A stretch of DNA of 64,000 nucleotides, from contig NZ_CACVAO010000001.1 of the NCBI RefSeq assembly GCF_902726645.1, positions 1,240,001 to 1,304,000 of the forward strand. Direction: 5' to 3'. Shown here piece by piece: positions 16,829 through 25,195 of the stretch (the first letter of the stretch is position 1; each line of letters begins with the position of its first letter). This DNA comes from Halobacillus ihumii. Lineage in GTDB: Bacteria; Bacillota; Bacilli; Bacillales; Halobacillaceae. Both the position numbers and the translations under genes were made by a program. A model generated the notes under the pieces. It saw only the letters and a list, made by a program, of their open reading frames with translations. It had not been told where the DNA came from and made no database searches.

Positions 16829-18388
16829 TTGGAGGAGAAATTAGTGTTGTATTTAAAAATTAAGGACCTATATAAACGGAAGTTTAAAGTAGCACAAATC
16901 GCTAAGGAGCTTAAGATCTCAAGACCAACTGTCTATAAATATTTAGAGATGACTTTTGATGAAGCAAAAGCTTATACAGAACTGCCTATTGGGAAGAAAA
17001 AGAAATTAGACAGCTACAAAGACTGGATCCTTGCCTGGTTAGAAGAATACCCTCACTTGAGTGCTGCACAAATACATGATTGGCTTCTAGAGAGATACCC
17101 GAACCTGGCGGTCGGTGGAAGTACGGTGAGATCATATGTTAAAGATATCAGGGAATTCTACCAGATTGAGAAGAAGGTAACGGTTCGCCAATACGAAGCA
17201 ATACCTGAACAACCAATGGGGAAACAACTTCAGGTAGACTGGGGTGAAACAAAACAGAAGACAACGGAGAGCAAAGAGATCAAGTTGTATTTCATTGCGT
17301 TTGTCCTCGCTCACTCCAGACAGAAGTATATGGAATGGCAAACAAGGCCATTTACCACGAGAGATGCGATCCGATGTCATGAAAATGCATTTCAATTCTA
17401 TGGAGGATGTCCAGAAGAAATCGTATACGATCAGGATCACTTAATTACAGTGAGTGAAAATGCAGGACAGCTGCTTTTAACAGCTGAGTTTCAAAGTTAT
17501 GTGAATGAACGTAAGTTTAAGGTTCATTTGTGCAGAAGAGCTGATCCGGAGTCTAAAGGTATGATTGAAAATGTAGTGAAGTACATAAAAGGTAATTTCG
17601 CAGACAGTCGAGTGTTCAGTGATATAGAGGATTGGAATCAGCGGGGGCTACAATGGCTAATGCGTACCGGAAATTATCAAGTTCATCAGACAACAAAAAA
17701 AAGACCAGCTGAAGTGTTTCTCGTCGAAAAGCAACACTTAAAGCCAGTCTCTTCCCTACTTTCATATGAAAGTACCAATAATCAAAGTATAACAAGAAGT
17801 GTAAGCAAGGACAATACAATCCGGTATAAGTCCAATCGATATTCCGTCCCTCTCGGGACTTATCAAACAAACGCTGATAACCATGTTTTGATTGAAGTTA
17901 CAGGTGAAGAACCACCGACGCTCGTGATTCGAAAAGAAGCAGAAAGTGAAATCATTGCGGAACACGTTATCAGCTTAGAAAAAGGGAAACTCATTCAAAA
18001 TCGCAATCATATCCGTGATCGATCCAAAGGTGTTGAAGAGTTTAAACGACGTTTGATCTCCTTTTTTGAAAATAAAACACAGGCATCTGGTTACTTTGAT
18101 GAGATCAGCCAAAGATACCCAAGGTATCGTCGAGACCAGTTTGCGATCATTCATCAGGTCATCAAACAGTATCCAACGGTAATCGAGACCGTATTGACCA
18201 AGTGTATGAGAGAAAAGCTGTTTAGTGCAAATGACTTTCGTGATATGGCCAAGCACATTAATAGATTGCCTCATGAGCCGGTAAAAGAGGCAAAATCCTT
18301 TTATACCTATCCCGCAAAATATAGTCACATTAAGACCTCTACCCGTTCTATAAATGCTTATACCAGCATATTAGGAGGTCTATCATGA
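16829..18388 (+). CDS. istA: IS21-family transposase IstA, copy B
   Basis: Protein identical to the copy A IstA (519 residues; helix-turn-helix ~20-40, DDE residues ~137, ~207 and ~243). The TTG or ATT-like first codons follow GGAGGAG; the start assigned here matches that of copy A. It overlaps istB by four bases. Confidence 0.93.
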   Translation: MEEKLVLYLKIKDLYKRKFKVAQIAKELKISRPTVYKYLEMTFDEAKAYTELPIGKKKKLDSYKDWILAWLEEYPHLSAAQIHDWLLERYPNLAVGGSTVRSYVKDIREFYQIEKKVTVRQYEAIPEQPMGKQLQVDWGETKQKTTESKEIKLYFIAFVLAHSRQKYMEWQTRPFTTRDAIRCHENAFQFYGGCPEEIVYDQDHLITVSENAGQLLLTAEFQSYVNERKFKVHLCRRADPESKGMIENVVKYIKGNFADSRVFSDIEDWNQRGLQWLMRTGNYQVHQTTKKRPAEVFLVEKQHLKPVSSLLSYESTNNQSITRSVSKDNTIRYKSNRYSVPLGTYQTNADNHVLIEVTGEEPPTLVIRKEAESEIIAEHVISLEKGKLIQNRNHIRDRSKGVEEFKRRLISFFENKTQASGYFDEISQRYPRYRRDQFAIIHQVIKQYPTVIETVLTKCMREKLFSANDFRDMAKHINRLPHEPVKEAKSFYTYPAKYSHIKTSTRSINAYTSILGGLS

Positions 18389-19155
18389 TGAAGAAGACCG
18401 TGAATGAATTACAAGATCAATTTCGTCAGTTACGTCTATCAGAAACTGCGGAGGAGCTTCCACAGCTTCTTCGCGAAGCTGAAAAATCTTCATGGACCTA
18501 CTTAGAATTCTTAGAATCTATTACGCGATATGAACTAGCAAAACGGGAAGCCAAAAGCTTTGAAAAAAGAATGAAATGGGCACGATTCCCTTTCGTGAAG
18601 TCATTAGATGAGTTTGAACTGAATGGTCAAAACGTGCTGACTGCCCGCCAGCTAACACAACTCAGAGAATTAAGCTGGCTGGAACAGCAGTATAACCTAA
18701 TTATTCTTGGGCCACCTGGCATTGGGAAAACGTACATCGCAATTGGATTGGGTCTCGAAGCTGTTTCCAGAGGATTCAACGTTTACTTCGCTACAATGGG
18801 TGAGCTTGTACAGCTCTTAAAGACGGAAGAATATCTGAACAAATCAAAGGTACAACTGAAACGAATGAGAAACGCTGACCTTGTGATTATTGATGATTTG
18901 ATGTACATGGCGATGGATCAGCGAGAGGCAAATCTGTTTTTCCATTTGATTAACCATTTATACGAACGAAGTTCGATCATCTTAACCTCAAATAAAAGTC
19001 CAGAGGAATGGGGGAATCTGATTGGTGATCAGGGGATTACTGATCAGGGGATTACGACAGCGATTTTAGATCGTTTACTCCATCGTGTGGAAGTTATACA
19101 GGGCGGAGAGAATGAGGAAAGTTATCGTATGAAAAACAGAAAAAGCATCTTTTAA
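18385..19155 (+). CDS. istB: IS21-family helper ATPase IstB, copy B, with 5-residue duplication
   Basis: A 256-residue version of the IstB AAA+ ATPase with the same Walker A and Walker B as copy A. Near residue 220 the sequence GDQGIT is followed by a repeated DQGIT, caused by an exact 15-bp tandem duplication. The duplication lies just before the TTAILDRLLHR segment (sensor/arginine-finger region), so it could impair ATPase function; this is inference. Confidence 0.9.
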   Translation: MMKKTVNELQDQFRQLRLSETAEELPQLLREAEKSSWTYLEFLESITRYELAKREAKSFEKRMKWARFPFVKSLDEFELNGQNVLTARQLTQLRELSWLEQQYNLIILGPPGIGKTYIAIGLGLEAVSRGFNVYFATMGELVQLLKTEEYLNKSKVQLKRMRNADLVIIDDLMYMAMDQREANLFFHLINHLYERSSIILTSNKSPEEWGNLIGDQGITDQGITTAILDRLLHRVEVIQGGENEESYRMKNRKSIF

Positions 19156-19211
19156 GCTGAAGTGTAAAAGGGAAACGAGCAAAAAGTGTAAAATTCAACT
19201 TGACGTCTACA

Positions 19212-19440
19212 GTGGTGCGCAACCAAATGGACTTTTACTAAATCCTGTGGGACGTTCAAATTACGAGCAACATTGACTCGAACTGATGGCTCGATCAATT
19301 CAACATTTCCAATTCCTATTGTTAGCATATCCTTCGTAAATTCATGCCCCATTGCTCTTACCTCACTCCTGAAGAATTTTCACGAGAGCAACAGTATTCG
19401 TATGTTCTATTAATGGATCGCTACAGCCCCCTTATCATCA
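19212..19440 (-). pseudogene. 5' part of the decayed gene split by IS21
   Basis: The frame up to 19352 encodes EFTKDMLTIGIGNVELIEPSVRVN and NLNVPQDLVKVHLVAHH and runs into the IS21 end; its continuation is at 11992-12513. Upstream, another frame encodes PLIEHTNTVALVKILQE and then stops, so the gene already had a frameshift there, and further upstream no coding sequence or start is visible. The gene was therefore truncated and decaying independently of the insertion. No family is assigned. Confidence 0.65.
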
Positions 19441-19517
19441 CTTGCACAATATGTTACTCTAATATATTCGAAAAATAGGACATAAATCCGAATAAATTGG
19501 GGGTTATTTAACAAATG

Positions 19518-19781
19518 TTATAAAAACAATGTCACAGAAAGAGGCGAAAAGATGACAAGAGCAATAGAAGCGATTACGAGTGTTGTAAGAAGTTTGGTCG
19601 ACGATGAACCAAAACAAATCCCATCTTTCGTAATGGTCACCGTATTACTAGACTTATCATACTGGATATAGTTTCCTTTGAAATAAAGCACATCTCCGTA
19701 ATCAGACACCCCCAAAAGCAGACCAGATCCATTTGTGAAAGTATCTTCTTTTATAGCTAACATCAAGGCAATATAAATCAA
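19518..19781 (-). CDS. uncertain small membrane protein, 87 aa
   Basis: A frame with a C-terminal hydrophobic helix (residues ~64-86) and a beta-rich middle (DVLYFKGNYIQYDKSSNTVTITKDGI). The first codon is TTG and no ribosome binding site is seen, so the gene may be truncated at its 5' end. No family is recognised. Confidence 0.35.
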   Translation of the reverse strand: MIYIALMLAIKEDTFTNGSGLLLGVSDYGDVLYFKGNYIQYDKSSNTVTITKDGICFGSSSTKLLTTLVIASIALVIFSPLSVTLFL

Positions 19782-19884
19782 ACATAAAAAGACCGGAATT
19801 CTATACGCTAACGAATTCTGGTTCAGTCAACGCGCCCGTTTGAAACTGAAATAAGTTACTTCGTACTATTTTAAATACCCCAGC

Positions 19885-20520
19885 TTACTCATTACTTGCC
19901 AGAAGTGCGAGTTGTTCATTAACGTTTTTATTCATGACACCACCATGATAACAAATAATTGTTTCAATATCGTAGTGAGTAAGTTTTTCAATGGATGATT
20001 TTGCCTCATCCATATCAATTGTTGTTTCTGATGCAGCAAGTTGTAACTGTCCGTCTATAATACATACCGCATCACCAGTAACTAGTGTTTTACTCGGTTG
20101 GTGGTATAAACTGATATGCCCTGGTGTATGTCCAGGCGTTTCAATTATTGTTATGCCGCCACAATAAGAAAGTTCATCACCTTCCTCAATAGTTTCATTG
20201 ACGGGTACACTAACGTTAAATTGTTGTCTAGATTGAGCCATGCTCTTTCTAAACTTTTCTGGAAACATTGATAAAAATTGAGGCAATCGCTCAGGTGTAA
20301 GTTTCATCAATGTTTTGTCACCTTCAATATAAGGTTGCTCTTTTTTATGTGCGTAGATTTCTACAGGATGAGGGACATAATTTATAACATCTCGTAAACT
20401 ACCAATATGATCAAAGTCTTGATGTGTGATGATAATCTTTGTTATTTCCTTTAAAGATAAACCTATTTTTTCAAATTCATCTTGAATACATTGCAATTGA
20501 TTGGGTGTACCCGTGTCTCC
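19885..20520 (-). pseudogene. metallo-beta-lactamase-fold hydrolase, 5' truncated
   Basis: The frame contains the MBL zinc motif THQDFDHIGS, a second metal residue region ETPGHTPGHIS, GDAV and a C-terminal HGG. In complete family members about 60 residues precede the HxHxDH-type motif, with a DTG turn. Here GDTGTPNQL is present (20495-20520), but the sequence before it is a dispersed repeat and then IS110 copy 1, and no start with a ribosome binding site exists. The N-terminus is not present on the far side of the IS110 element, so it was lost by more than simple insertion. Confidence 0.7.
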
Positions 20521-20553
20521 TTTATTCCGGAAATGCGCCCGTTCGTAATATAA

Positions 20554-20760
20554 GGTTAGCCAGATTTTTTACTGGTTGACCTTTTTTAATATGGTCTTAT
20601 TATTAACGGTAGTCGGGGTAGAACGTAGCGCCCGTGGGGCTAAGATCCCGTCCGCAAAACTGTTCACCCCCTACTTGTATAAACGTGTTTCAGGCTGGTT
20701 GGGACAATGATCCCGTTTAACAAGCGAACCTACGACGTTACAAGAAGCCTTAGGGGATAC
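20554..20760 (+). ncRNA. predicted IS110 bridge RNA, copy 1
   Basis: A 5' hairpin (20554-20563 with 20572-20581, ten pairs) is followed by two guide loops. The target loop, closed by GGGGT-GAAC/GTTC-ACCCC (20615-20624/20662-20670), holds GCGCCCGT (20628-20635, identical to the left target) and GCAAAAC (20654-20660, complement of GTTTTGC on the right). The donor loop, closed by AACGT/ACGTT (20682-20686/20735-20739), holds GCTGGT (20694-20699, matching the right end) and CGAACC (20725-20730, complement of GGTTCG at the circle junction). Each loop has an inner GGGR-N6-TCCC stem. Exact RNA ends are not known. Confidence 0.85.
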
Positions 20761-20794
20761 CGACATTACGTACATTTAAAGGAGGAGAAATCGT

Positions 20795-22030
20795 ATGAAT
20801 CCAGTCATTGGTCTGGATGTTGCCAAAGGGGAAAGTCAGATTCAAGCGTTTTTAGATAAGGGAGAGCCTTATCGTAAAAGTTTTAGTATCCTGCATAATG
20901 TTAAAGAGCTTAATAAATTTCTTGACTTCTTAAAGGAGATTGAGTCTCTAGCTGGGGGAAAACCTTCGGTTATTTTGGAATCGACTGGACACTACCATAC
21001 TCCTATTATTCAATTTTTAGAGGAACAACAATATATGTATATTATTGTTAATCCATTGATTGCACATCGAGCGAAAAGTTCAAGTTTGCGAAAGGTGAAA
21101 ACAGATGCCATAGATGCCTACAACCTGTGTGAGCTTTATTATAAAGAGGAACTGGAACCTAGTAAGAAAAGAGGGATCCGCCTCTTAAACCTTCGTAATC
21201 TAACAAGACAGCACGAAACTATTTCAAGTGTAGCAGCACAAACCAAACTACAACTTCAATCGATATTGGACCAAGTATTTCCTGAATATAGAGGAGTATT
21301 TGGGAACCTGTATTCAAAAGTTTCTTTACAGGTACTTTTAATATTTCCAACATCGAAATCAGTTTTAAGTGTCACTGGTCCTGTCTTAGCAGATAAAATA
21401 GCTTCACTATATAAGAGTCGTTCAGATAAATGGGCTAAGGAAAAGGCAAAAAAGCTACGAGATGCAGCAATTCGTAACCCATTTCAAAATAACTTGTATC
21501 AAAGTCATATTATTAACCTAGAAATAATGATAAATATTGTTCTTCAATACCAAGAGCATCTATCAAAGTTAGCTGCTGAAATAGATGCCCTTGCCAAAGA
21601 AGTTGAAGAATATGAATTAATCCAATCTATCCCAGGTATCGGAGAAAAAATTGCGGCAACGATAATTTCTGAAATTGGTGAGATAGAAAGGTTTAATCAT
21701 CCCAAAAAGCTCGTTGCATTCACTGGAGTCGATCCTAGTGTGTACTCCTCTGGTAAGTTTACAGCTTCCGTAAACCGTATTACCAAAAGAGGATCTAGCA
21801 GATTAAGACAAGCTCTATTTATGGCTGTTCAATGCGGAATACGAGACGCTCGTAAAAAGAAAACAAGCGTGGAAATCATTCCACGTAATAAAAGATTAAG
21901 AGAATTTTACGATAAGAAACGCGATGAAGGTAAACCTTTTAGAGTAGCGATCATCGCTTGTGTTAATAAGCTTTTACATTGGATTTTTGCAATGCTTAAA
22001 AGTAATACAACTTTCCTAGATATAGCTTAA
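20795..22030 (+). CDS. IS110-family DEDD transposase, copy 1
   Basis: A 411-residue bridge-RNA-guided recombinase. The N-terminal RuvC-like domain has D8 (GLDVAKGE), E62 (LESTGHY) and D104/D107 (KTDAIDAYNL). A coiled-coil-like middle leads to the C-terminal Tnp_20 domain (SIPGIGEKIAATIISEIGEI) with the Ser region VYSSGKF near residue 315. ATG follows AGGAGG. It differs from copy 2 at three positions: K100, a Pro near 185 and a Tyr near 205. Confidence 0.93.
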   Translation: MNPVIGLDVAKGESQIQAFLDKGEPYRKSFSILHNVKELNKFLDFLKEIESLAGGKPSVILESTGHYHTPIIQFLEEQQYMYIIVNPLIAHRAKSSSLRKVKTDAIDAYNLCELYYKEELEPSKKRGIRLLNLRNLTRQHETISSVAAQTKLQLQSILDQVFPEYRGVFGNLYSKVSLQVLLIFPTSKSVLSVTGPVLADKIASLYKSRSDKWAKEKAKKLRDAAIRNPFQNNLYQSHIINLEIMINIVLQYQEHLSKLAAEIDALAKEVEEYELIQSIPGIGEKIAATIISEIGEIERFNHPKKLVAFTGVDPSVYSSGKFTASVNRITKRGSSRLRQALFMAVQCGIRDARKKKTSVEIIPRNKRLREFYDKKRDEGKPFRVAIIACVNKLLHWIFAMLKSNTTFLDIA

Positions 22031-22258
22031 AAACTATATTAATCAATTTAAATACAAAATCTTCCAACCAGAGCATAACGGAAGGTTATTTGGCATGTTC
22101 ATTTTTAGTATAGCATGGAAAACTTAAGATTTTTAATGAAAAATGTTGACAACTATTAGCTGGTTTTGCTTAATACCAATTATTTCAAAACCGGAGAATT
22201 AACTCAATCCCTTCATTTCATAAAATATAAAAAGCACGCCCTCTAAAGAGCGTACTAA

Positions 22259-23101
22259 CTAAAAGTATTTGCTATATAAATCCTGTCTCAACTTACCACT
22301 AAGTTGGGCATATATTTTCGTAGTCTCACTCTTCTCATGACCAAGTAAACTCTGAATGACTTCAAGTGGTGCTCCATTGTTGATCATATGAGTCGCATAA
22401 CTATGTCTTAATTGGTGCGGATGTATGCTCTTCTTAATACCAGCTCGACTAGATATACGCTTAATGATGTATCTCATCAGGTCGATACTCATCCTTCTTT
22501 TAGGCTTTCTCTCCGTTATAAATAAGCAGGGATCTTGGTCCTCACGTTCGTCTAGGTAACGCTTCAACCAAAGGGAGCAACGAGTATTGAAGTACACTTC
22601 CCGTTCCTTATCCCCTTTTCCATGTACAATAACAGAGTTTGTGGTGAAGTTAATATCATTACGATTAAGCTTTACAACTTCTCCAATGCGACAACCGGTT
22701 GAATAAATGAATTCAAATAATGCGTTTTCCATAGAGTTTTGGCAAGCTTCTCTGAGATGTTCAATTTCGAGTTCGGAAAGAAACTTTGGAATTCTCTTCC
22801 CAAGCTTTGGCTCTTTCAACTTAGCTGCAGGATTTTTATGAATGAATCCCTCGTCAAAAGTCCATTTAAATACGGATCGAATACACCGAATCCGATGCCC
22901 CAAACTTGATGGTTTTAAATGTTCTCCTACCTTTACCAAATAGCCTTTTAACTGATCTGTAGTTATTTCATTTAAATCCATATCGCCAAAATATCGCAGT
23001 AACAAATTGTACTGAAAGCTATACGTTTTTAACGTTAAAGGTGAATATCCCTCAATCTTTTTGTCAAGGTGGTACTTCTCCCAAGCTTCCGATAAATACA
23101 T
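22259..23101 (-). CDS. tyrosine recombinase (XerC/D-like integrase)
   Basis: A 280-residue tyrosine recombinase. The SAM-like N-terminal DNA-binding domain (residues 1-95) is followed by the catalytic domain with R in STGCRIGEV, K in VHGKGDKER, H-x-x-R in HPHQLRHSYATHM, H in LLGHEKSETT and the nucleophile Y in TKIYAQL. I chose the ATG at 23099-23101 because GAGGGTG lies just upstream; the longer frame to 23191 lacks a site. It lies between the two IS110 copies and may be a cassette-type integrase; no att site is recognised. Confidence 0.88.
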   Translation of the reverse strand: MYLSEAWEKYHLDKKIEGYSPLTLKTYSFQYNLLLRYFGDMDLNEITTDQLKGYLVKVGEHLKPSSLGHRIRCIRSVFKWTFDEGFIHKNPAAKLKEPKLGKRIPKFLSELEIEHLREACQNSMENALFEFIYSTGCRIGEVVKLNRNDINFTTNSVIVHGKGDKEREVYFNTRCSLWLKRYLDEREDQDPCLFITERKPKRRMSIDLMRYIIKRISSRAGIKKSIHPHQLRHSYATHMINNGAPLEVIQSLLGHEKSETTKIYAQLSGKLRQDLYSKYF

Positions 23102-23295
23102 ATGCTTCACCCTCTCCCAGGTTACGAACCAAGTAATCTTGATTCTAGTATGGCTAGGAAGAGTAAACTTTATACTAAAGTTATTCAACAATCTAATAGA
23201 TTCTCCTTATGGTCAAAGTCTCGAAACCATTGGGAAACATGAAATTAGGTACTTTCCTTGTTCAGGAAAAACACCATGTTTACGGAAGATATCTC

Positions 23296-23916
23296 TTAGA
23301 TTTCTGCACGAAATGTTTTCCCTAATTCATCACCAAGTCCAAAGTAATGACGGAAATTATAAATTAACGGACTCCACTTGCTTGGGTCAACATGATGATG
23401 ATCCATAATGATATTTTTATGAGCATGTACATGAACAGCTTGTACTTCCACAATACCAAACACTGGATTATGCTCTGGAATCCTAATGTTTTTTACTTGT
23501 GCTTCTATTTGTAAGGGGCACTCATCGATACGAGAAGGCTTTACCGTTTTGGATTCCTTTGGTGTTAACCCTGAGGCGCTGTATTTATCTTTTTCATAGC
23601 AAAATCCCGAATCCTGTTTAGAGTCGGGAACAGGATTACGTCCTGTGAAAGGCGCTAGTGCTTCTACATTTCTCCATAACGAAGGGTCTGGAATATTAAC
23701 CACGCATTCAGGCTCCCTTTGCAAGTTTTCAATAGCCTTTCCTCCTAATCCAAAGCCCATTACAATACAGTCTCCAAGCCCCCATGAAGAAGAAATAGGC
23801 GTAATATTCGTTGTTCCATCCTCATTAAGAGAATTAAGTAAGACCACGGGAGTGCCGTAATAAAGAATTTTTGGCTTAATTTCCTGGTCTCTTTGTGACA
23901 TGCTATTTTGAATCAT
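23296..23916 (-). CDS. flavin-reductase-like FMN-binding protein
   Basis: A 206-residue protein of the flavin reductase/flavoredoxin-like split-barrel family: YYGTPVVLLNSLNEDGTTNITPISSSWGLGDCIVMGFG near the N-terminus and ECPLQIEAQV… HNPVFGIVEVQAVHVH later. It should bind FMN; the electron partner is unknown. ATG follows AGGAGGGG. It is divergent from the ArsR-type gene at 24127, a common regulator-target arrangement. Confidence 0.8.
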   Translation of the reverse strand: MIQNSMSQRDQEIKPKILYYGTPVVLLNSLNEDGTTNITPISSSWGLGDCIVMGFGLGGKAIENLQREPECVVNIPDPSLWRNVEALAPFTGRNPVPDSKQDSGFCYEKDKYSASGLTPKESKTVKPSRIDECPLQIEAQVKNIRIPEHNPVFGIVEVQAVHVHAHKNIIMDHHHVDPSKWSPLIYNFRHYFGLGDELGKTFRAEI

Positions 23917-24126
23917 TTATATCCCCTCCTGTCTTGGACCATTGGATACCCTTACAAGGAAAAAGGTGGCCAGAGTGATGGCCTTGTAAGAACTCCCAAT
24001 GATGTATATAGTATAATCTTGTAAAACTACAACATTGATCGAAATATGAATGTTAGAAAAAATATTGTGACTTTTAAAATTTTGCTTTATGATCGAAGTA
24101 TGATTGCAAGTAGGGGGGAACCAAAA

Positions 24127-24813
24127 ATGAATACAAGTCCTAATGTAGCAGAGGTTGCTTCCATTCTTGGAGAGCCTTCTAGATCTTTAATCCTAACAAG
24201 CCTAATGGATGGACGTTTCCATACGGCTACTGAATTAGCCTATATGGCAGGAATTAAGCAGCAAACGGCAAGTTTTCACTTATCCAAGTTAATGAAAGCT
24301 AATTTAATCGTTATGGAAAAGCATGGTCGCCATAGGTATTATCAAATTACTGATGGTGAAGTAGCTCAAATCCTAGAGTCTTTCCTAACCCTCTCACGCC
24401 CCCCAGAAGTACGTTCATTGAAGCAGTCTAATCAAATGAAAACACTTAAATCAGGACGTACTTGTTATGACCACTTAGCTGGTGAATTAGGAGTGAGTTT
24501 GACTGAGTCCATGGTCCAGGAAGGACTCATTGAAAAAGCTGACAAGGAATTCATGGTTTCTTCAAAAGGGGAAAAGTTTTTCGCGGAATTTGGATTGGAT
24601 ATTTCTACATTACGTGAAAAGCGACGTTCCTTCTCGAGAGTATGCTTAGATTGGAGTGAACGACAACATCACCTTGCAGGAGCATTAGGTCATGCAATTG
24701 CCATAAAACTTTTTGAAATGAATTGGATAGAAAGAATTCCATCCAGCCGTGCGGTCAAAGTAACTGAAAAAGGAAAGGAAGGCCTTAAAAAGCAATTTAA
24801 TATGAAGTTCTAA
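24127..24813 (+). CDS. ArsR-type winged-helix regulator
   Basis: A 228-residue regulator. The N-terminal winged helix (ASILGEPSRSLILTSLMDGRFHTATELAYMAGIKQQTASFHLSKL) is followed by a second domain with TCYDHLAGELGVSLTE, typical of a Bacillaceae ArsR subgroup that lacks obvious metal cysteines. I chose the ATG at 24127 because GGGGGG lies just upstream, rather than the longer frame from 24046. It is divergently arranged with the flavin-reductase-like gene, its probable target. Confidence 0.82.
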   Translation: MNTSPNVAEVASILGEPSRSLILTSLMDGRFHTATELAYMAGIKQQTASFHLSKLMKANLIVMEKHGRHRYYQITDGEVAQILESFLTLSRPPEVRSLKQSNQMKTLKSGRTCYDHLAGELGVSLTESMVQEGLIEKADKEFMVSSKGEKFFAEFGLDISTLREKRRSFSRVCLDWSERQHHLAGALGHAIAIKLFEMNWIERIPSSRAVKVTEKGKEGLKKQFNMKF

Positions 24814-24876
24814 AAAACCAAGAATCGGTCTTTATTTTTCATTCTAATCCTTTGATAACACCTGATAAAAAGGTAC

Positions 24877-24906
24877 CCCATCCTTTAATCAAAAGGATGG
24901 GTTTTT
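24877..24906 (+). terminator. rho-independent terminator of the arsR-type gene
   Basis: CCCATCCTTT and AAAAGGATGGG form a 10-bp stem with a tight loop, followed by TTTTT. It lies 64 bp after the regulator stop codon and before IS110 copy 2. Confidence 0.85.
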
Positions 24907-24954
24907 CATTTAAGATGAATTGATCTTCCATTAAAGCGCCCGTTCGTAATATAA

Positions 24955-25161
24955 GGTTAGCCAGATTTTTTACTGGTTGACCTTTTTTAATATGGTCTTA
25001 TTATTAACGGTAGTCGGGGTAGAACGTAGCGCCCGTGGGGCTAAGATCCCGTCCGCAAAACTGTTCACCCCCTACTTGTATAAACGTGTTTCAGGCTGGT
25101 TGGGACAATGATCCCGTTTAACAAGCGAACCTACGACGTTACAAGAAGCCTTAGGGGATAC
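24955..25161 (+). ncRNA. predicted IS110 bridge RNA, copy 2
   Basis: Identical to the copy 1 RNA region. The guides are at 25029-25036 (left target), 25055-25061 (right target), 25095-25100 (left donor) and 25126-25131 (right donor). That two insertions with the same guides share target halves on both sides supports the guide assignment. Confidence 0.85.
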
Positions 25162-25195
25162 CGACATTACGTACATTTAAAGGAGGAGAAATCGT

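Larger units (their letters stand above)
16712..19211 (+). mobile_element. IS21-family element, copy B (2500 bp)
   Basis: Same ends as copy A (TGTAAACG…CGTCTACA). Left flank CGAGG (16707-16711) and right flank GTGGT (19212-19216) do not match each other. CGAGG matches the outer flank of copy A and GTGGT matches (as ACCAC) its inner flank. It is 15 bp longer than copy A because of a tandem duplication in istB at about 19027-19056. Confidence 0.92.
20541..22162 (+). mobile_element. IS110-family element, copy 1 (1622 bp)
   Basis: Copy 1 and copy 2 (24942-26563) are nearly identical from GCGCCCGT on the left to GTTTTGCTTAA on the right. The guide segments of the non-coding RNA place the recombination core at GT (20541-20542 and 22163-22164). 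Removal of the element gives a target GCGCCC-GT-TTTGCTTAA, and the closed circle gives TTAGCTG-GT-TCGTAATAT. There are no inverted terminal repeats, as expected for IS110. Confidence 0.9.

Noticed and set aside
20541..22162. IS1111-type downstream guide RNA or subterminal inverted repeats
   Set aside because: The long structured non-coding region is upstream of the transposase and no subterminal inverted repeats are visible, so the element fits the IS110 group.
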